Part shown: positions 56,224 through 64,000 of the stretch, in pieces
Layout of the letters: each line of letters begins with the position of its first letter
Numbering within the stretch: the stretch's first letter is position 1
Assembly (NCBI GenBank): GCA_019058245.1
Contig: JAHPZJ010000019.1
Coordinates: 48,257-112,256, forward strand
Direction: 5' to 3'
DNA length: 64,000 bases
Origin: Promethearchaeota archaeon
Lineage (GTDB): Archaea > Asgardarchaeota > Lokiarchaeia > Sigyniarchaeales > SOKP01
The notes under the pieces: model-generated
What the model was told of the DNA's origin: nothing
The model's input: only the letters and a program-made list of their open reading frames with translations
The model's database searches: none
Made by a program: the position numbers and the translations under genes

Positions 56224-57123
56224 TTAATTAATATTCAAATCCAATAAAACTTTATCAATTCGAATTTGGTTTTGTTCTGTAGGGAACACTAAAGGTGGTC
56301 GCATATACCAATTTGAGATTCCAGCAATTTTTAATCTTGACGCAATGTATTTTACTGGACTTGGATTTGTTTCACACGTTAATGCTTCAAAAAATGGATA
56401 GAGTTCTAAATGAATATCATTTGCCTGGTTTTGCCCACTTTTTAAACAAGCGTCAATAAATGTCACCATCCGATCTGGAATGATATTAGCCGCGACACTT
56501 ATTACTCCAACTCCTCCGAGTGAGCAAATGTGAAATGTCAATTCATCATCACCAGATATTACGTGGAAATTCGGATTGTCTCTTGTACCTAGAATGATTT
56601 CAGTTATTTGATTGATATCACCACTCGCTTCTTTAATACCGATAATATTATCAATTTTACTTAATTTAATGATAGTTATTGAATCCATATTTCGTCCAGT
56701 TCGATGAGGACTGTTATACATTATTATTGGTATATCCACTTTCTCTGCTATTGCTGTAAAATGTTTTATCAATCCTGCTTGAGTTGGTTTATTGTAATAT
56801 GGTATTATTGACAAAACTGCATCTGCACCAATATCTTTAGCGTATTTAGTCAATGTAATTGCTTCTGCTGTAGAATTACTGCCCGCTCCTACGATAATAG
56901 GGACACACCCATTTGCTTGGTCTATTACTATTTCCATCACTCTAAGGTGTTCAGAATGGGACAATGTTGGTGATTCACCAGTAGTTCCACACGGAACCAA
57001 AGCATGTGAACCTTTTTCTATTTGATAATCTACAAAATCTCTTAGAGATTCTTCATCAACTTCGAGATTTGAATCGAAAGGTGTGATTAACGCAGTTAAG
57101 ATTCCTCCAAATTTGTAACTCAT
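56224..57123 (-). CDS. dapA: Dihydrodipicolinate synthase
   Basis: Condenses pyruvate with aspartate semialdehyde in lysine synthesis. The barrel motifs are complete: GGILTALITPFD, PCGTTGESPTLSHSEH, IIMYNSPHRTG with the catalytic Tyr, and IIGIKEASGDI with the Schiff-base Lys. I choose ATG 57123 (MSYKFGGIL); an ATG at 57168 would add 15 residues not seen in the family. Product 299 residues. Upstream gene of the dapA-asd pair. It is a useful intact reference for the degenerate DapA-like domain at 24104-26182. Confidence 0.95.
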   Translation of the reverse strand: MSYKFGGILTALITPFDSNLEVDEESLRDFVDYQIEKGSHALVPCGTTGESPTLSHSEHLRVMEIVIDQANGCVPIIVGAGSNSTAEAITLTKYAKDIGADAVLSIIPYYNKPTQAGLIKHFTAIAEKVDIPIIMYNSPHRTGRNMDSITIIKLSKIDNIIGIKEASGDINQITEIILGTRDNPNFHVISGDDELTFHICSLGGVGVISVAANIIPDRMVTFIDACLKSGQNQANDIHLELYPFFEALTCETNPSPVKYIASRLKIAGISNWYMRPPLVFPTEQNQIRIDKVLLDLNIN

Positions 57124-57186
57124 TTTTAAACCACTATTTTCTTTTTCATATTTCTGATATATAATCACTACATTATCTAGAATGGA

Positions 57187-57197
57187 TTATATTTAAG
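57187..57197 (-). promoter_or_regulatory. Candidate TATA box for dapA
   Basis: On the minus strand this reads CTTAAATATAA-like, about 65 bases upstream of ATG 57123. Transcription would start near 57163 and leave a leader of about 40 bases. Confidence 0.3.
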
Positions 57198-57249
57198 TTT
57201 TATGTATTTATCATCATCCATACCAACCCAAATTGAACTAAACCAAGAT

Positions 57250-57272
57250 AGGTTAACATGTTAACTTAACCT
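57250..57272. promoter_or_regulatory. Palindrome upstream of dapA
   Basis: Contains the perfect 14-base palindrome GTTAACATGTTAAC (57252-57265), which overlaps an outer inverted repeat AGGTTAA (57250-57256) with TTAACCT (57266-57272). It is about 55 bases upstream of the candidate dapA TATA box and could be an operator, or a cis structure of the small frame at 57388. Confidence 0.35.
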
Positions 57273-57387
57273 GTATTTTAATTTCAAAATAACTTATAAA
57301 ATAATCCCATACAATAATTATCTCTAGTATTAAGAAGCTATGCATTAAAGAAATGATATCAGAATTAGGAAACAACAGAGACGATTT

Positions 57388-57534
57388 TTGAAAGGATTAT
57401 TTTATATAGCACTTGCTATAATGCTTCCCCTTCTTGGAGAACTTATCCTTTGTTTGATTTTTCAAACGATATATTCGTCTCTTAAACATAATTATAAAAT
57501 AAAAAACTCCCTTAATATTAATATTTTTTCCTAA
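57388..57534 (+). CDS. Putative 48-residue membrane peptide (TTG start)
   Basis: A small frame, (M)KGLFYIALAIMLPLLGEL then a second half with Lys and Asn, which forms one clear membrane helix followed by a basic tail. TTG 57388 is the first usual start codon; the frame is open back to 57349 without ATG but with a basic run RKQQRRF, giving a typical positive-inside flank. It may be a genuine small membrane protein or the end of a decayed larger gene. No homology recognised. Confidence 0.3.
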   Translation: MKGLFYIALAIMLPLLGELILCLIFQTIYSSLKHNYKIKNSLNINIFS

Positions 57535-57634
57535 AAATTGTCAAAATAAGGAGATTTGCACTTTTTTTTTAATAAAATACCTTAAATCAACATTAATCAA
57601 ATTAATTTTGAAAAAGGATTAGTCAAGTTCAAGC

Positions 57635-58093
57635 TTATTGAACACGGTATTTTCCCCGTTCAGTTAAAAAATAAACATTTTTATCACCAACCAATTCCGA
57701 TTCTATATATCCTTTAGTAATTAAATCTTCGAGAATTTCTTCTAATTCTGCTTTTTTAAACCCAGGAATACCTAAAGGAATTCTTGACTGATTAGCTATA
57801 ATAGCAATTCGTTCTAAAAATAATCTTTTACCCATGAATGATTCTAGAATCGTGATCTCATCATTTGAAAGTTTTTCAAATTGATCATGTTCTATATATT
57901 GTTCTTTTAGAGTTTGTGCAAGAGTTCTAGTTTCTGGACTTATCTCTTGCTTTTTTACTTCAACATGCTTTAGCGTAACCAAATCCTTTGCAACCTGTTG
58001 CTTTTTTTTTTTAGAAGATAATTTTAATTGATCTTCTAAACTCTTTATTTCTTCATTCTCTTTTTCGGGGGACTCATTATTTTTATTTTCCAT
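57635..58093 (-). CDS. Predicted winged-helix protein, unknown
   Basis: I do not recognise a named family. The first 60 residues are Lys/Glu-rich and probably disordered or coiled (EKENEEIKSLEDQLKLSSKKKKQQ). The C-terminal 75 residues form a winged-helix-like unit (LSNDEITILESFMG, FKKAELEEILEDLITKGYIE, VYFLTERGKYRV) as in archaeal transcription or protein-interaction modules. Start ATG 58093. It diverges from the GNAT gene. Confidence 0.55.
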   Translation of the reverse strand: MENKNNESPEKENEEIKSLEDQLKLSSKKKKQQVAKDLVTLKHVEVKKQEISPETRTLAQTLKEQYIEHDQFEKLSNDEITILESFMGKRLFLERIAIIANQSRIPLGIPGFKKAELEEILEDLITKGYIESELVGDKNVYFLTERGKYRVQ

Positions 58094-58138
58094 AATAATA
58101 CCATAAGGAATTTAATTATAAAAATTTATATTTAAGTA

Positions 58139-58705
58139 ATGAAAAAGGTCTTAGAATTAAAAAATGGAGAAACTGTAATTATACGACATTTAACCAAATC
58201 AGATGTTAATGGGGTTTGGTTTAATTTTAATGAGGTAATAGAAGAAGGACTTTATTTACCCGTATTCTTCCCGGTGAAAAGTCAATTAGAAAGAGATACC
58301 TGGTATGTTAATGTTAAAAGAGAAAAGGAGGTCTGTATAATAGCAGAAAATCGGGCTTTAGAAAAACCTTGTAACATAATAGGACAATGTGAAATATCTA
58401 ATCTCGAATGGGACGCCGCGGCTCATGTAGGAGTATTAGGTATTATTATAAGAGAAAAATATAGAAACCTCTATATAGGGAGATCTCTAATTGATTTTGC
58501 TATTCGTGAATCTAAAAAATTGAACAATAAAAAAAAAATTATTCTCAGCAGTTTTTCAACTAACGAAAGAGCACTCCACCTTTTTAAAAAACTAGGTTTT
58601 AGAGTTGTAGGCGCAAGAAAAAAACAATTTCTAATGAATTCTCATTATATTGATGAGATTTTGATGGAACTATGGATTGATGACTATCTCAATGATCATT
58701 CTTAG
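58139..58705 (+). CDS. GNAT-family N-acetyltransferase
   Basis: Acetyl-CoA-dependent acyltransferase of 188 residues. The acetyl-CoA binding motif A is seen in GVLGIIIREKYRNLYIGRSLIDFAI (about 100-124; R/Q-x-x-G-x-G/A variant), then ILSSFSTNERALHLFKKLGFRVVG for motif B. It begins with VIIRHLTKSD, typical of the family. The substrate could be an amino acid or a protein N-terminus. Start ATG 58139, diverging from the winged-helix gene. Confidence 0.88.
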   Translation: MKKVLELKNGETVIIRHLTKSDVNGVWFNFNEVIEEGLYLPVFFPVKSQLERDTWYVNVKREKEVCIIAENRALEKPCNIIGQCEISNLEWDAAAHVGVLGIIIREKYRNLYIGRSLIDFAIRESKKLNNKKKIILSSFSTNERALHLFKKLGFRVVGARKKQFLMNSHYIDEILMELWIDDYLNDHS

Positions 58706-58772
58706 ATCTTTATATCTCGTTTAATATTATCATTTCCTTTTGAATCTTAATAGGAATCTCTGAGGTTAACAC

Positions 58773-60215
58773 TTACGGAAATTTAAATCTCTTTTTAAAA
58801 TATTCCCAACTTTCTTTATCTAAAGGATTCTCATTTAAAAATAAGAAATTAAGGTTTTTCAAGCATTTTATACTCTCATTGTTAAATTTTGATATATGAT
58901 TTCGTCCTATGTATAAAATAATTAAATTATCTAAACCTTCAAAACCCTCTAATTCTTCTATACTATTATTATCCAAATATAATTCTTGTAGATTATTTAA
59001 AGTACTTAACCCTTTAATTTTTTTAATCTTATTCTTAGACAATTCCATTTTTTTTAAGTTCACCTGATTTTCAAGGGACTCGATATCGTTTATTAAATTA
59101 TTTGAGAGGTATAATCCTTTAAGCTGATGAAGATTTAATAAACCACTAATTTGAGAGATTTTATTATCATTAAGATGTAGCCACATTAAATTTTGCAGAT
59201 TATTAAGACCACTTATCTTCTCAATTTTATTATTAGCAAGATTTAATCTATTTAATTGCTCCAAACATTCTAGATTTTTAATTTCTGAAATTTGATTATA
59301 ACTTAGATTTAAATGTTCTATTTTCACTAAATTTGATAGGTTATCAATTTCTCCTATTTGATTATGATTTAAAAATAATTTTTTTAAATTACATAGGGAA
59401 TCCAAGCTATTAATTCTTCGAATTTTATTATATGACATATTTAACTCTTCTAAATTAATTAAATCCTCTAAATTTTCAATTTTTTCTAATTTATTATAAG
59501 CTAAATCCAATGTTCTTAATTTTGTCAAGATTTGGATTCCCTCTATACTTTCAAGTTTATTCCGCGCTAACTGTAGATGTTCTAAATCATTCAAATCATT
59601 TAGTCCTAAAATATTTGAGATTTTATTTAAATTTGAACTCTCACAATTTAAAGAGAATATCTTTCCACCCTTCAAGGTTACATGGTATCCACATTTCTTC
59701 ATATAAAAAATCTTTAAAATTAAATTAATACATATACTAAGTAAAGCTTCAGGGATAGAATTTATTGGTCTAAATTCATATATCTCTTGTAGATCTTTAC
59801 TTATTTTACTACTAAATTCATTTTCAATTAAATTCTTAAGAAAATCTATTACTGTTTTTCGTGCTTTAACACTATCTAATAAATTTAGAGTTCTTACTGC
59901 AAAAAGCTGCAATTCAACATTATCATCTTTTTTCAAGATAAATTCCAATAACGGAATTAACTTCTTATTGCTCGAATATTTTTCTTTTAAAATTTGTCCA
60001 GCAATTATTCTAATTTGAAGATTTTCATCAGATAGAAATAATTGTTCAAAAAATTTGAAATTTTTACCTTCTTCAATCGATCCCAAAATCTCTAGCGCTT
60101 GCGCTCTCAACTTCCCTTCATTTGAATCTAAAATCCAATTTTTTAAAAGATTTTTTGCTTCAGAAATACCGATCTTATTAATTCTATCTTTTATTTCTTG
60201 AGGAGAAGGTGTCAT
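58773..60215 (-). CDS. HEAT-like plus SDS22-type leucine-rich-repeat protein
   Basis: A 480-residue cytoplasmic protein. The first 150 residues are helical pairs like HEAT/Armadillo repeats (LRAQALEILGSIEEGKNF, ENLQIRIIAGQILKE, NVELQLFAVRTLNLLDS). From about 205 to 465 there are some eleven 22-residue leucine-rich repeats of the SDS22 pattern, LxxLxxLxLxxNxIxxIxGL, ending with a capping ENPLDKESWEYFKKRF. Such arrays bind other proteins, in eukaryotes phosphatase 1. No partner is adjacent. Start ATG 60215. Confidence 0.9.
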   Translation of the reverse strand: MTPSPQEIKDRINKIGISEAKNLLKNWILDSNEGKLRAQALEILGSIEEGKNFKFFEQLFLSDENLQIRIIAGQILKEKYSSNKKLIPLLEFILKKDDNVELQLFAVRTLNLLDSVKARKTVIDFLKNLIENEFSSKISKDLQEIYEFRPINSIPEALLSICINLILKIFYMKKCGYHVTLKGGKIFSLNCESSNLNKISNILGLNDLNDLEHLQLARNKLESIEGIQILTKLRTLDLAYNKLEKIENLEDLINLEELNMSYNKIRRINSLDSLCNLKKLFLNHNQIGEIDNLSNLVKIEHLNLSYNQISEIKNLECLEQLNRLNLANNKIEKISGLNNLQNLMWLHLNDNKISQISGLLNLHQLKGLYLSNNLINDIESLENQVNLKKMELSKNKIKKIKGLSTLNNLQELYLDNNSIEELEGFEGLDNLIILYIGRNHISKFNNESIKCLKNLNFLFLNENPLDKESWEYFKKRFKFP

Positions 60216-60367
60216 ATCTCATTATCTATAAAGAATAATAATATTTAAGGTTAAAATTATAAAGTGTGCATTAGCAATAGTTTTTGATCTATAAGGATTT
60301 AGTACTTAAATTAAAAAGAATTACGTCTTACAAAAAAGAAATTTTATCATTAAGTAGGAATGATTAA

Positions 60368-61876
60368 ATGATTGAGAAACCTATAAGATCGGGTGAAGAT
60401 TACAGAGAAAGCTTACAAGATAGAAATATTAAACTATATTTATTTGGGGAATTAGTAAAAAATCCAGTAGAACACCCTATCATCAAACCATCTATAAATG
60501 CAGTGGCTAAAACTTATGATTTATCAAATAGCAATGAAGAACTTGCGACGGCTTATTCGTCGATAAGTGGGAAAAAAGTCAATCGATTTTTACACATTGC
60601 CGAAAATCCAGAGGACTTGGTATTTCAAAATAAAATGCAGAGAAGGTTGGGACAATTAACGGGAACATGTTTTCAGAGATGTGTAGGCATGGACGCTTTA
60701 AATACCCTCCATTCTATTACCTATGATATTGATGAAAAATATAACACATCTTATCATCAGAATTTTTTAGAATTCGTGAGAATGGCCCAAGAAAAAAATA
60801 TCGTTATAGGGGGTGCCATGACGGATCCTAAAGGAGATAGAAGTAAAAAACCCCATGAACAAGAAGATGCTGATCTATATGTTCATGTAGTAGAAAGAAA
60901 TGAAAATGGAGTATATGTATCTGGAGCAAAAGCACATCAAACTGGTTGTATCAATTCCCATTGGTTAATAATAATGCCAAATACGAGACTAGATAAGGAA
61001 GATAAAGATTATGCAATTGTGGGTGCAATCCCCGTAGATGCACCGAATATTACGTTTATATATGGAAGGCAGTCAAATGATCTAAGACATTTAGAAGGCT
61101 CTCAAATAGATACTGGTAATTTTTCTTTTTCAGGTCAAGAAGCCCTAATAATATTTAACCGAGTGTTTATCCCTAATAATTTGATTTTTTTAAATGGAGA
61201 ATATGAATTTGCAGGACCACTCGTTGATAGATTTACCAATTATCATCGTCGCAGTTATGTATGTAAAACAGGATTGGGAGATGTGTTGATTGGAGCAGCA
61301 GCCACCATTGCAGACTATAACAGCGTACCGAATGCATCCCACATAAAGGATAAACTCGTAGAAATGAATCACCTAAATGAAACCATATACGGAACGGGAA
61401 TTTCCTCGTCATATCAATCCTATCAACTAAAATCTGGTGTATGGATGTGTGATGACATCTTAGCAAATGTGTGCAAACAACATGTTACGAGATTCCCCTA
61501 CGAAATTAGTCGATTAGTACAAGATATCGCTGGTGGGTTGATGGTAACCCTACCTTCCGAAAAAGATTTTTACCATAATGAGGTAGGACCTTTGCTTTTT
61601 AAGTACTTTAAAGGGCGAAAGGATGTATTGGTAGAAAATCGGGTTAGAATTCTGAGACTTATAGAAAACATGACTCTGGGAAGAAATGCCGTAGCTTACC
61701 TAGTCGAATCAATGCACGGGGCAGGATCTCCTCAAGCTCAGAGAATCGTTCTTTTTAGAAAGATGGAATTAGAATTTAAAAAATTATTGTCGCAAAAATT
61801 AGCTGGAATCAAAATAGACGAAAAAAAGTTAAAAAATCTACCAGATTTTTATAAAAGAGTTTTTAACGAGCTCTAA
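60368..61876 (+). CDS. 4-hydroxybutyryl-CoA dehydratase-like (AbfD family)
   Basis: FAD and [4Fe-4S] enzyme that turns 4-hydroxybutyryl-CoA into crotonyl-CoA. Known cluster ligands in the clostridial enzyme are Cys99, Cys103, His292 and Cys299. Here the counterparts are Cys101 and Cys105 (TCFQRCVGMDAL), and His293 and Cys299 (NYHRRSYVCKTG), with one residue fewer between His and Cys than in the characterised enzyme. Flavin motifs match the 4-hydroxyphenylacetate hydroxylase fold. The 502-residue length is normal. It lies upstream of an enoyl-CoA-reductase-like gene, which fits butyrate- or amino-acid-type chemistry. Start ATG 60368. Confidence 0.85.
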   Translation: MIEKPIRSGEDYRESLQDRNIKLYLFGELVKNPVEHPIIKPSINAVAKTYDLSNSNEELATAYSSISGKKVNRFLHIAENPEDLVFQNKMQRRLGQLTGTCFQRCVGMDALNTLHSITYDIDEKYNTSYHQNFLEFVRMAQEKNIVIGGAMTDPKGDRSKKPHEQEDADLYVHVVERNENGVYVSGAKAHQTGCINSHWLIIMPNTRLDKEDKDYAIVGAIPVDAPNITFIYGRQSNDLRHLEGSQIDTGNFSFSGQEALIIFNRVFIPNNLIFLNGEYEFAGPLVDRFTNYHRRSYVCKTGLGDVLIGAAATIADYNSVPNASHIKDKLVEMNHLNETIYGTGISSSYQSYQLKSGVWMCDDILANVCKQHVTRFPYEISRLVQDIAGGLMVTLPSEKDFYHNEVGPLLFKYFKGRKDVLVENRVRILRLIENMTLGRNAVAYLVESMHGAGSPQAQRIVLFRKMELEFKKLLSQKLAGIKIDEKKLKNLPDFYKRVFNEL

Positions 61877-62056
61877 ATAATTAAAGTAGCTAAAATGAAC
61901 ATTTAGATTAATACTGAAAATAGAGAATAAGGGAACAATCACTTTAGATATCTTTTGGAATTAAATTTAAATCATGATTTATTATAAGCTAAAAATTTAA
62001 ATCGATCATTTTCTTTATTATTATTCTGAAATTCAGACTAAGATGAGCTGGTAATC
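61877..62056. other. Gene-free spacer before the DHFR-like remnant
   Basis: About 180 A+T-rich bases with no supportable gene. Together with the adjoining remnant at 62057-62179 it separates the dehydratase-like gene from the MDR enzyme by over 300 bases. Confidence 0.5.
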
Positions 62057-62179
62057 GTGCGGATAATTATTACAACTACATTTATAATACTTGATGTTGT
62101 ATTTCAAGCACTGGGTGGACCTGACGAATGCCAAACAAATGGTTTTAAAAGGTTGGATGGTCTTTTACTAACAGTATAG
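62057..62179 (+). pseudogene. Truncated DHFR-like (RibD-C) protein remnant
   Basis: A 40-codon frame from GTG 62057 to TAG 62177-62179 reads VRIIITTTFIILD then VVFQALGGPDE and GFKRLDG. This matches the first 40 residues of bacterial/archaeal DHFR-like RibD-C proteins (typically MRKxIVTTFVTLDGVMQAPGGPDE...GGF), which are about 190 long. The stop cuts the frame, and the rest of the gene is absent because the MDR gene begins 23 bases later. The conserved Gly in TLDG is Val, as expected for a decaying sequence. This looks like a gene fragment left after deletion. Confidence 0.65.
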
Positions 62180-62202
62180 AAATAGTTAGGTGTAATTGAT
62201 AA

Positions 62203-63201
62203 ATGTTCGCTTTACAATTTAAAAAATGTGGAAATCCTGCTGATGTATTAACGCTCATTGATATTCCTAAACCAAAAATGGATGCTAATGAAGTTTTAAT
62301 CAAGATGAAGTTCTGTCCAATTAATCCTTCAGATTTATACTATATTATGGGAGAATACGGAGTACAACCTTCACTTCCGGCAATTCCTGGATTTGAAGGA
62401 ATGGGTGTGATCGAATCTCTCGGTAGGAGTATTACTGACTTGAAAGAAGGTACCAGAGTTGTTCCTATTGGAATAAGTGGAACTTGGCAAGAATATATTA
62501 TCGCCCACCGAAATCAATTAATATTAATTCCAGATGAGTTAAAAGATGAAATTGCAGCTCAAATTATAATTAATCCTATGACGGCTTGGATTTTGACTAT
62601 GGAAGAACTAAAGATAAAAAAAGATCAGTGGCTTCTTCAAACTGCTGCGGGATCGACAGTAGGGCGTATTGTTATTCAATTATCTAAAATTAAAGGATTC
62701 AAAACAATAAATTTCGTACGTCGAAAAGAACAAATCCAAGAATTACTCAATCTTGGCGCAGAAAGCGTCATCTGTACGAAAGACAAGGATGTGGTTGAAC
62801 AAGTTATGAAACTAACAAAACACGGGGCAGATGGAGGTATAGATGCGGTAGGCGGAAAAACTGGAGCTTTAGTATTAAAATGTCTTAAAAATGACGGAAA
62901 ACTCATAGTATATGGACTGCTAAGCCGTGACAACATTACTTCCATTGATATGAGCGAAATGATCTTTAAAGAAACCATAATTAAGGGTTTTTGGTTAACT
63001 CGTTGGTATCAGAACACCTCGAGCGAACGACAGAATAGAATAATGCAAGAGTTGATTAAATCCATGATTGAAGGAACAATTGAACCACCAGTAGAAGCAA
63101 TTTATAAAATAGAAGATTATGAAGAAGCAATTGTCCATTCTAATCGTTCTGGTAAAAAAGGAAAGGTTCTCCTAAAATTTGAGAAAGGAAAAAAATTTTA
63201 A
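62203..63201 (+). CDS. Enoyl-CoA/quinone oxidoreductase-like MDR enzyme (MECR-like)
   Basis: Medium-chain reductase of 332 residues close to the trans-2-enoyl-CoA reductase (MECR/ETR) type: INPSDLYYIMG, GFEGMGVIESLG, GTWQEYIIAHRN, NPMTAWILTMEEL, and the NADP-site AAGSTVGRIVIQLSKIKGFKTINFVRRKE with LGAESVI. No zinc cysteines are present. The NPxTA and INxVR features are typical of MECR. With the upstream 4-hydroxybutyryl-CoA-dehydratase-like gene it could turn crotonyl-CoA into butyryl-CoA; this is inferred. Start ATG 62203. Confidence 0.85.
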   Translation: MFALQFKKCGNPADVLTLIDIPKPKMDANEVLIKMKFCPINPSDLYYIMGEYGVQPSLPAIPGFEGMGVIESLGRSITDLKEGTRVVPIGISGTWQEYIIAHRNQLILIPDELKDEIAAQIIINPMTAWILTMEELKIKKDQWLLQTAAGSTVGRIVIQLSKIKGFKTINFVRRKEQIQELLNLGAESVICTKDKDVVEQVMKLTKHGADGGIDAVGGKTGALVLKCLKNDGKLIVYGLLSRDNITSIDMSEMIFKETIIKGFWLTRWYQNTSSERQNRIMQELIKSMIEGTIEPPVEAIYKIEDYEEAIVHSNRSGKKGKVLLKFEKGKKF

Positions 63202-63221
63202 AAATTAAAAAGTTAGTAAAT

Positions 63222-63926
63222 CTATACAGAACTCCTTATTTTAGTTTGATTGTAAAAATCCATAGGATTTAAATCACAAAAATAAAATCGTTTCTCTCTC
63301 AAAACGATTTCCCCCTTAGTAAATTCTATAGTTTTTTGGAAAATTGGCCCTTTAAACACAAATGAATGAAATTCTCCATTTTCTCCGCAAGGATCTACAT
63401 TCGGGGGTAAGTCTCTTAAAAAATCCTTATTATACAATCTTCCCACAAATTCTTTATCAAGAACCTCTGAATCGATACATGTAATAATTGCTTTATAACC
63501 CAAATCAATAAATCTCTCTGCTAACTCTTTAGTATCTATTTGCCAGATTGGAAAGAGTCCTTTCATTCCTATTTTCGATAATTGTTGTTCACGATATTTT
63601 CTTAAATCTTCCAAAAAAATATCGCCAAAAGCTACTAATTTAACTCCTGCATTGTTATATTTCATTAAAGTTTCTTGCATTATTTTCTCATACTCCTCGT
63701 TAGATGCATTTTTCGAGATATAGATTTTTTCTAAGGGTAATCCTAAAGATTTTGCTTGTTGTTCTAATAATTCAACACGTACCCCATGCATACTAATTCG
63801 GTCATAGTCCCTTGTAATTGTCGTAAGTAAAGCCACTATTCGATAATTGGTATTTTCTCTCAATTCATAAAGTGCTAATGCGCTATCTTTTCCGCCACTC
63901 CATGTAAAAATAACATTCTCATTCAT
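63222..63926 (-). CDS. dph6: Diphthine-ammonia ligase (Dph6-like)
   Basis: ATP-dependent amidase of the N-type PP-loop family that completes diphthamide on elongation factor 2. The PP-loop SGGKDSALALYEL is near the N-terminus, followed by RISMHGVRVELLEQQA, FGDIFLEDLRKYRE, a KxLFPIWxxDT stretch, and the end DPCGENGEFHSFVFKGPIF typical of Dph6. I use ATG 63926 (MNENVIFTWSGGKD), giving 234 residues; an ATG at 63998 would add 24 residues not seen in the family. It converges on the MDR gene. Confidence 0.93.
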   Translation of the reverse strand: MNENVIFTWSGGKDSALALYELRENTNYRIVALLTTITRDYDRISMHGVRVELLEQQAKSLGLPLEKIYISKNASNEEYEKIMQETLMKYNNAGVKLVAFGDIFLEDLRKYREQQLSKIGMKGLFPIWQIDTKELAERFIDLGYKAIITCIDSEVLDKEFVGRLYNKDFLRDLPPNVDPCGENGEFHSFVFKGPIFQKTIEFTKGEIVLREKRFYFCDLNPMDFYNQTKIRSSV

Positions 63927-64000
63927 TTGTATCTTTAAATTACTAATTTGATTAAAAAATTTTGATTTTATAACTGAACTATAACCTTTTTTTATCATCT

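Noticed and set aside
57180..57245. tRNA-like T-loop (GTTCAATTT on the minus strand) with a TGATGAT C-box-like element nearby
   Set aside because: The flanking bases do not pair as a T stem, no acceptor or anticodon arm is found, and no D box matches the C box. It is more probably upstream sequence of dapA.
1..64000. CRISPR arrays, rRNA genes, insertion sequences and prophage genes
   Set aside because: No regularly spaced direct repeats, transposase or integrase motifs, or rRNA-like sequence were seen in any gene-free stretch. The only decayed gene noticed is the DHFR-like remnant.

Overview
The window is 64 kb of an A+T-rich archaeal chromosome. Archaeal markers are SRP54, FEN-1, Nob1, aIF5A, RpoK (Rpb6), TrmY, a Hef-type helicase/nuclease, Cdc48, Dph6, a Dpo4-like polymerase and an intron-containing tRNA-Val(CAC). 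Eukaryote-like signalling parts also occur: a Ras-superfamily GTPase with a C-terminal zinc ribbon, a roadblock/LC7 protein, an SDS22-like leucine-rich-repeat protein and a 1831-residue SIR2-TPR protein. Together with the low G+C this suggests an Asgard archaeon, most likely of the Lokiarchaeia. That assignment is inference from gene content; no phylogeny was run.

Layout. 0-4 kb: the 3' part of an FGGY sugar/glycerol kinase, a four-helix membrane protein and a HerA-like ATPase. 4-10 kb, minus strand: informational and housekeeping genes cdc48, fen1, nob1, NAD kinase and aIF5A. 10-18 kb: a hotdog-fold protein and an NPD-like flavoenzyme, a tightly overlapping three-gene operon (NTF2-like, SDR, CrtI-like flavoprotein), and two convergent tandem paralogues with C-terminal membrane anchors. 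18-24 kb: an MBL hydrolase, SRP54, TrmY, dihydroorotase, AMMECR1 and a TIM-barrel protein. 24-36 kb: an unusual DapA-like/kinase-like fusion that seems to have lost both active sites, a seven-helix membrane protein, RidA, a HAL2-type phosphatase, DinB and the giant SIR2-TPR gene. 35-49 kb: aldolase, isomerase, NikR-like regulator, NadC, hydrolase, ADH, roadblock, phosphodiesterase, CPBP protease, a purB-purM-PfkB cluster and tldD-tldE. 49-57 kb: DUF1616-like and UXS-like genes, the small GTPase, Hef, tRNA-Val, RpoK, and asd-dapA of lysine synthesis. 57-64 kb: a winged-helix protein, GNAT, HEAT-LRR protein, 4-hydroxybutyryl-CoA-dehydratase-like enzyme, a truncated DHFR-like remnant, an enoyl-CoA-reductase-like MDR enzyme and Dph6.

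Most genes are stand-alone or in short operons. No CRISPR array, insertion sequence, rRNA or prophage was seen. The strongest second-look items are the double pseudoenzyme fusion (24.1-26.2 kb), the giant SIR2-TPR protein (30-35.5 kb), two genes whose conserved N-termini can only be reached from ATT or ATA start codons behind good Shine-Dalgarno sequences (aIF5A and the fusion gene), a tRNA-Val intron at the non-canonical 29/30 position, and the tandem tail-anchored paralogues. All calls come from reading motifs by eye; no database search was run.
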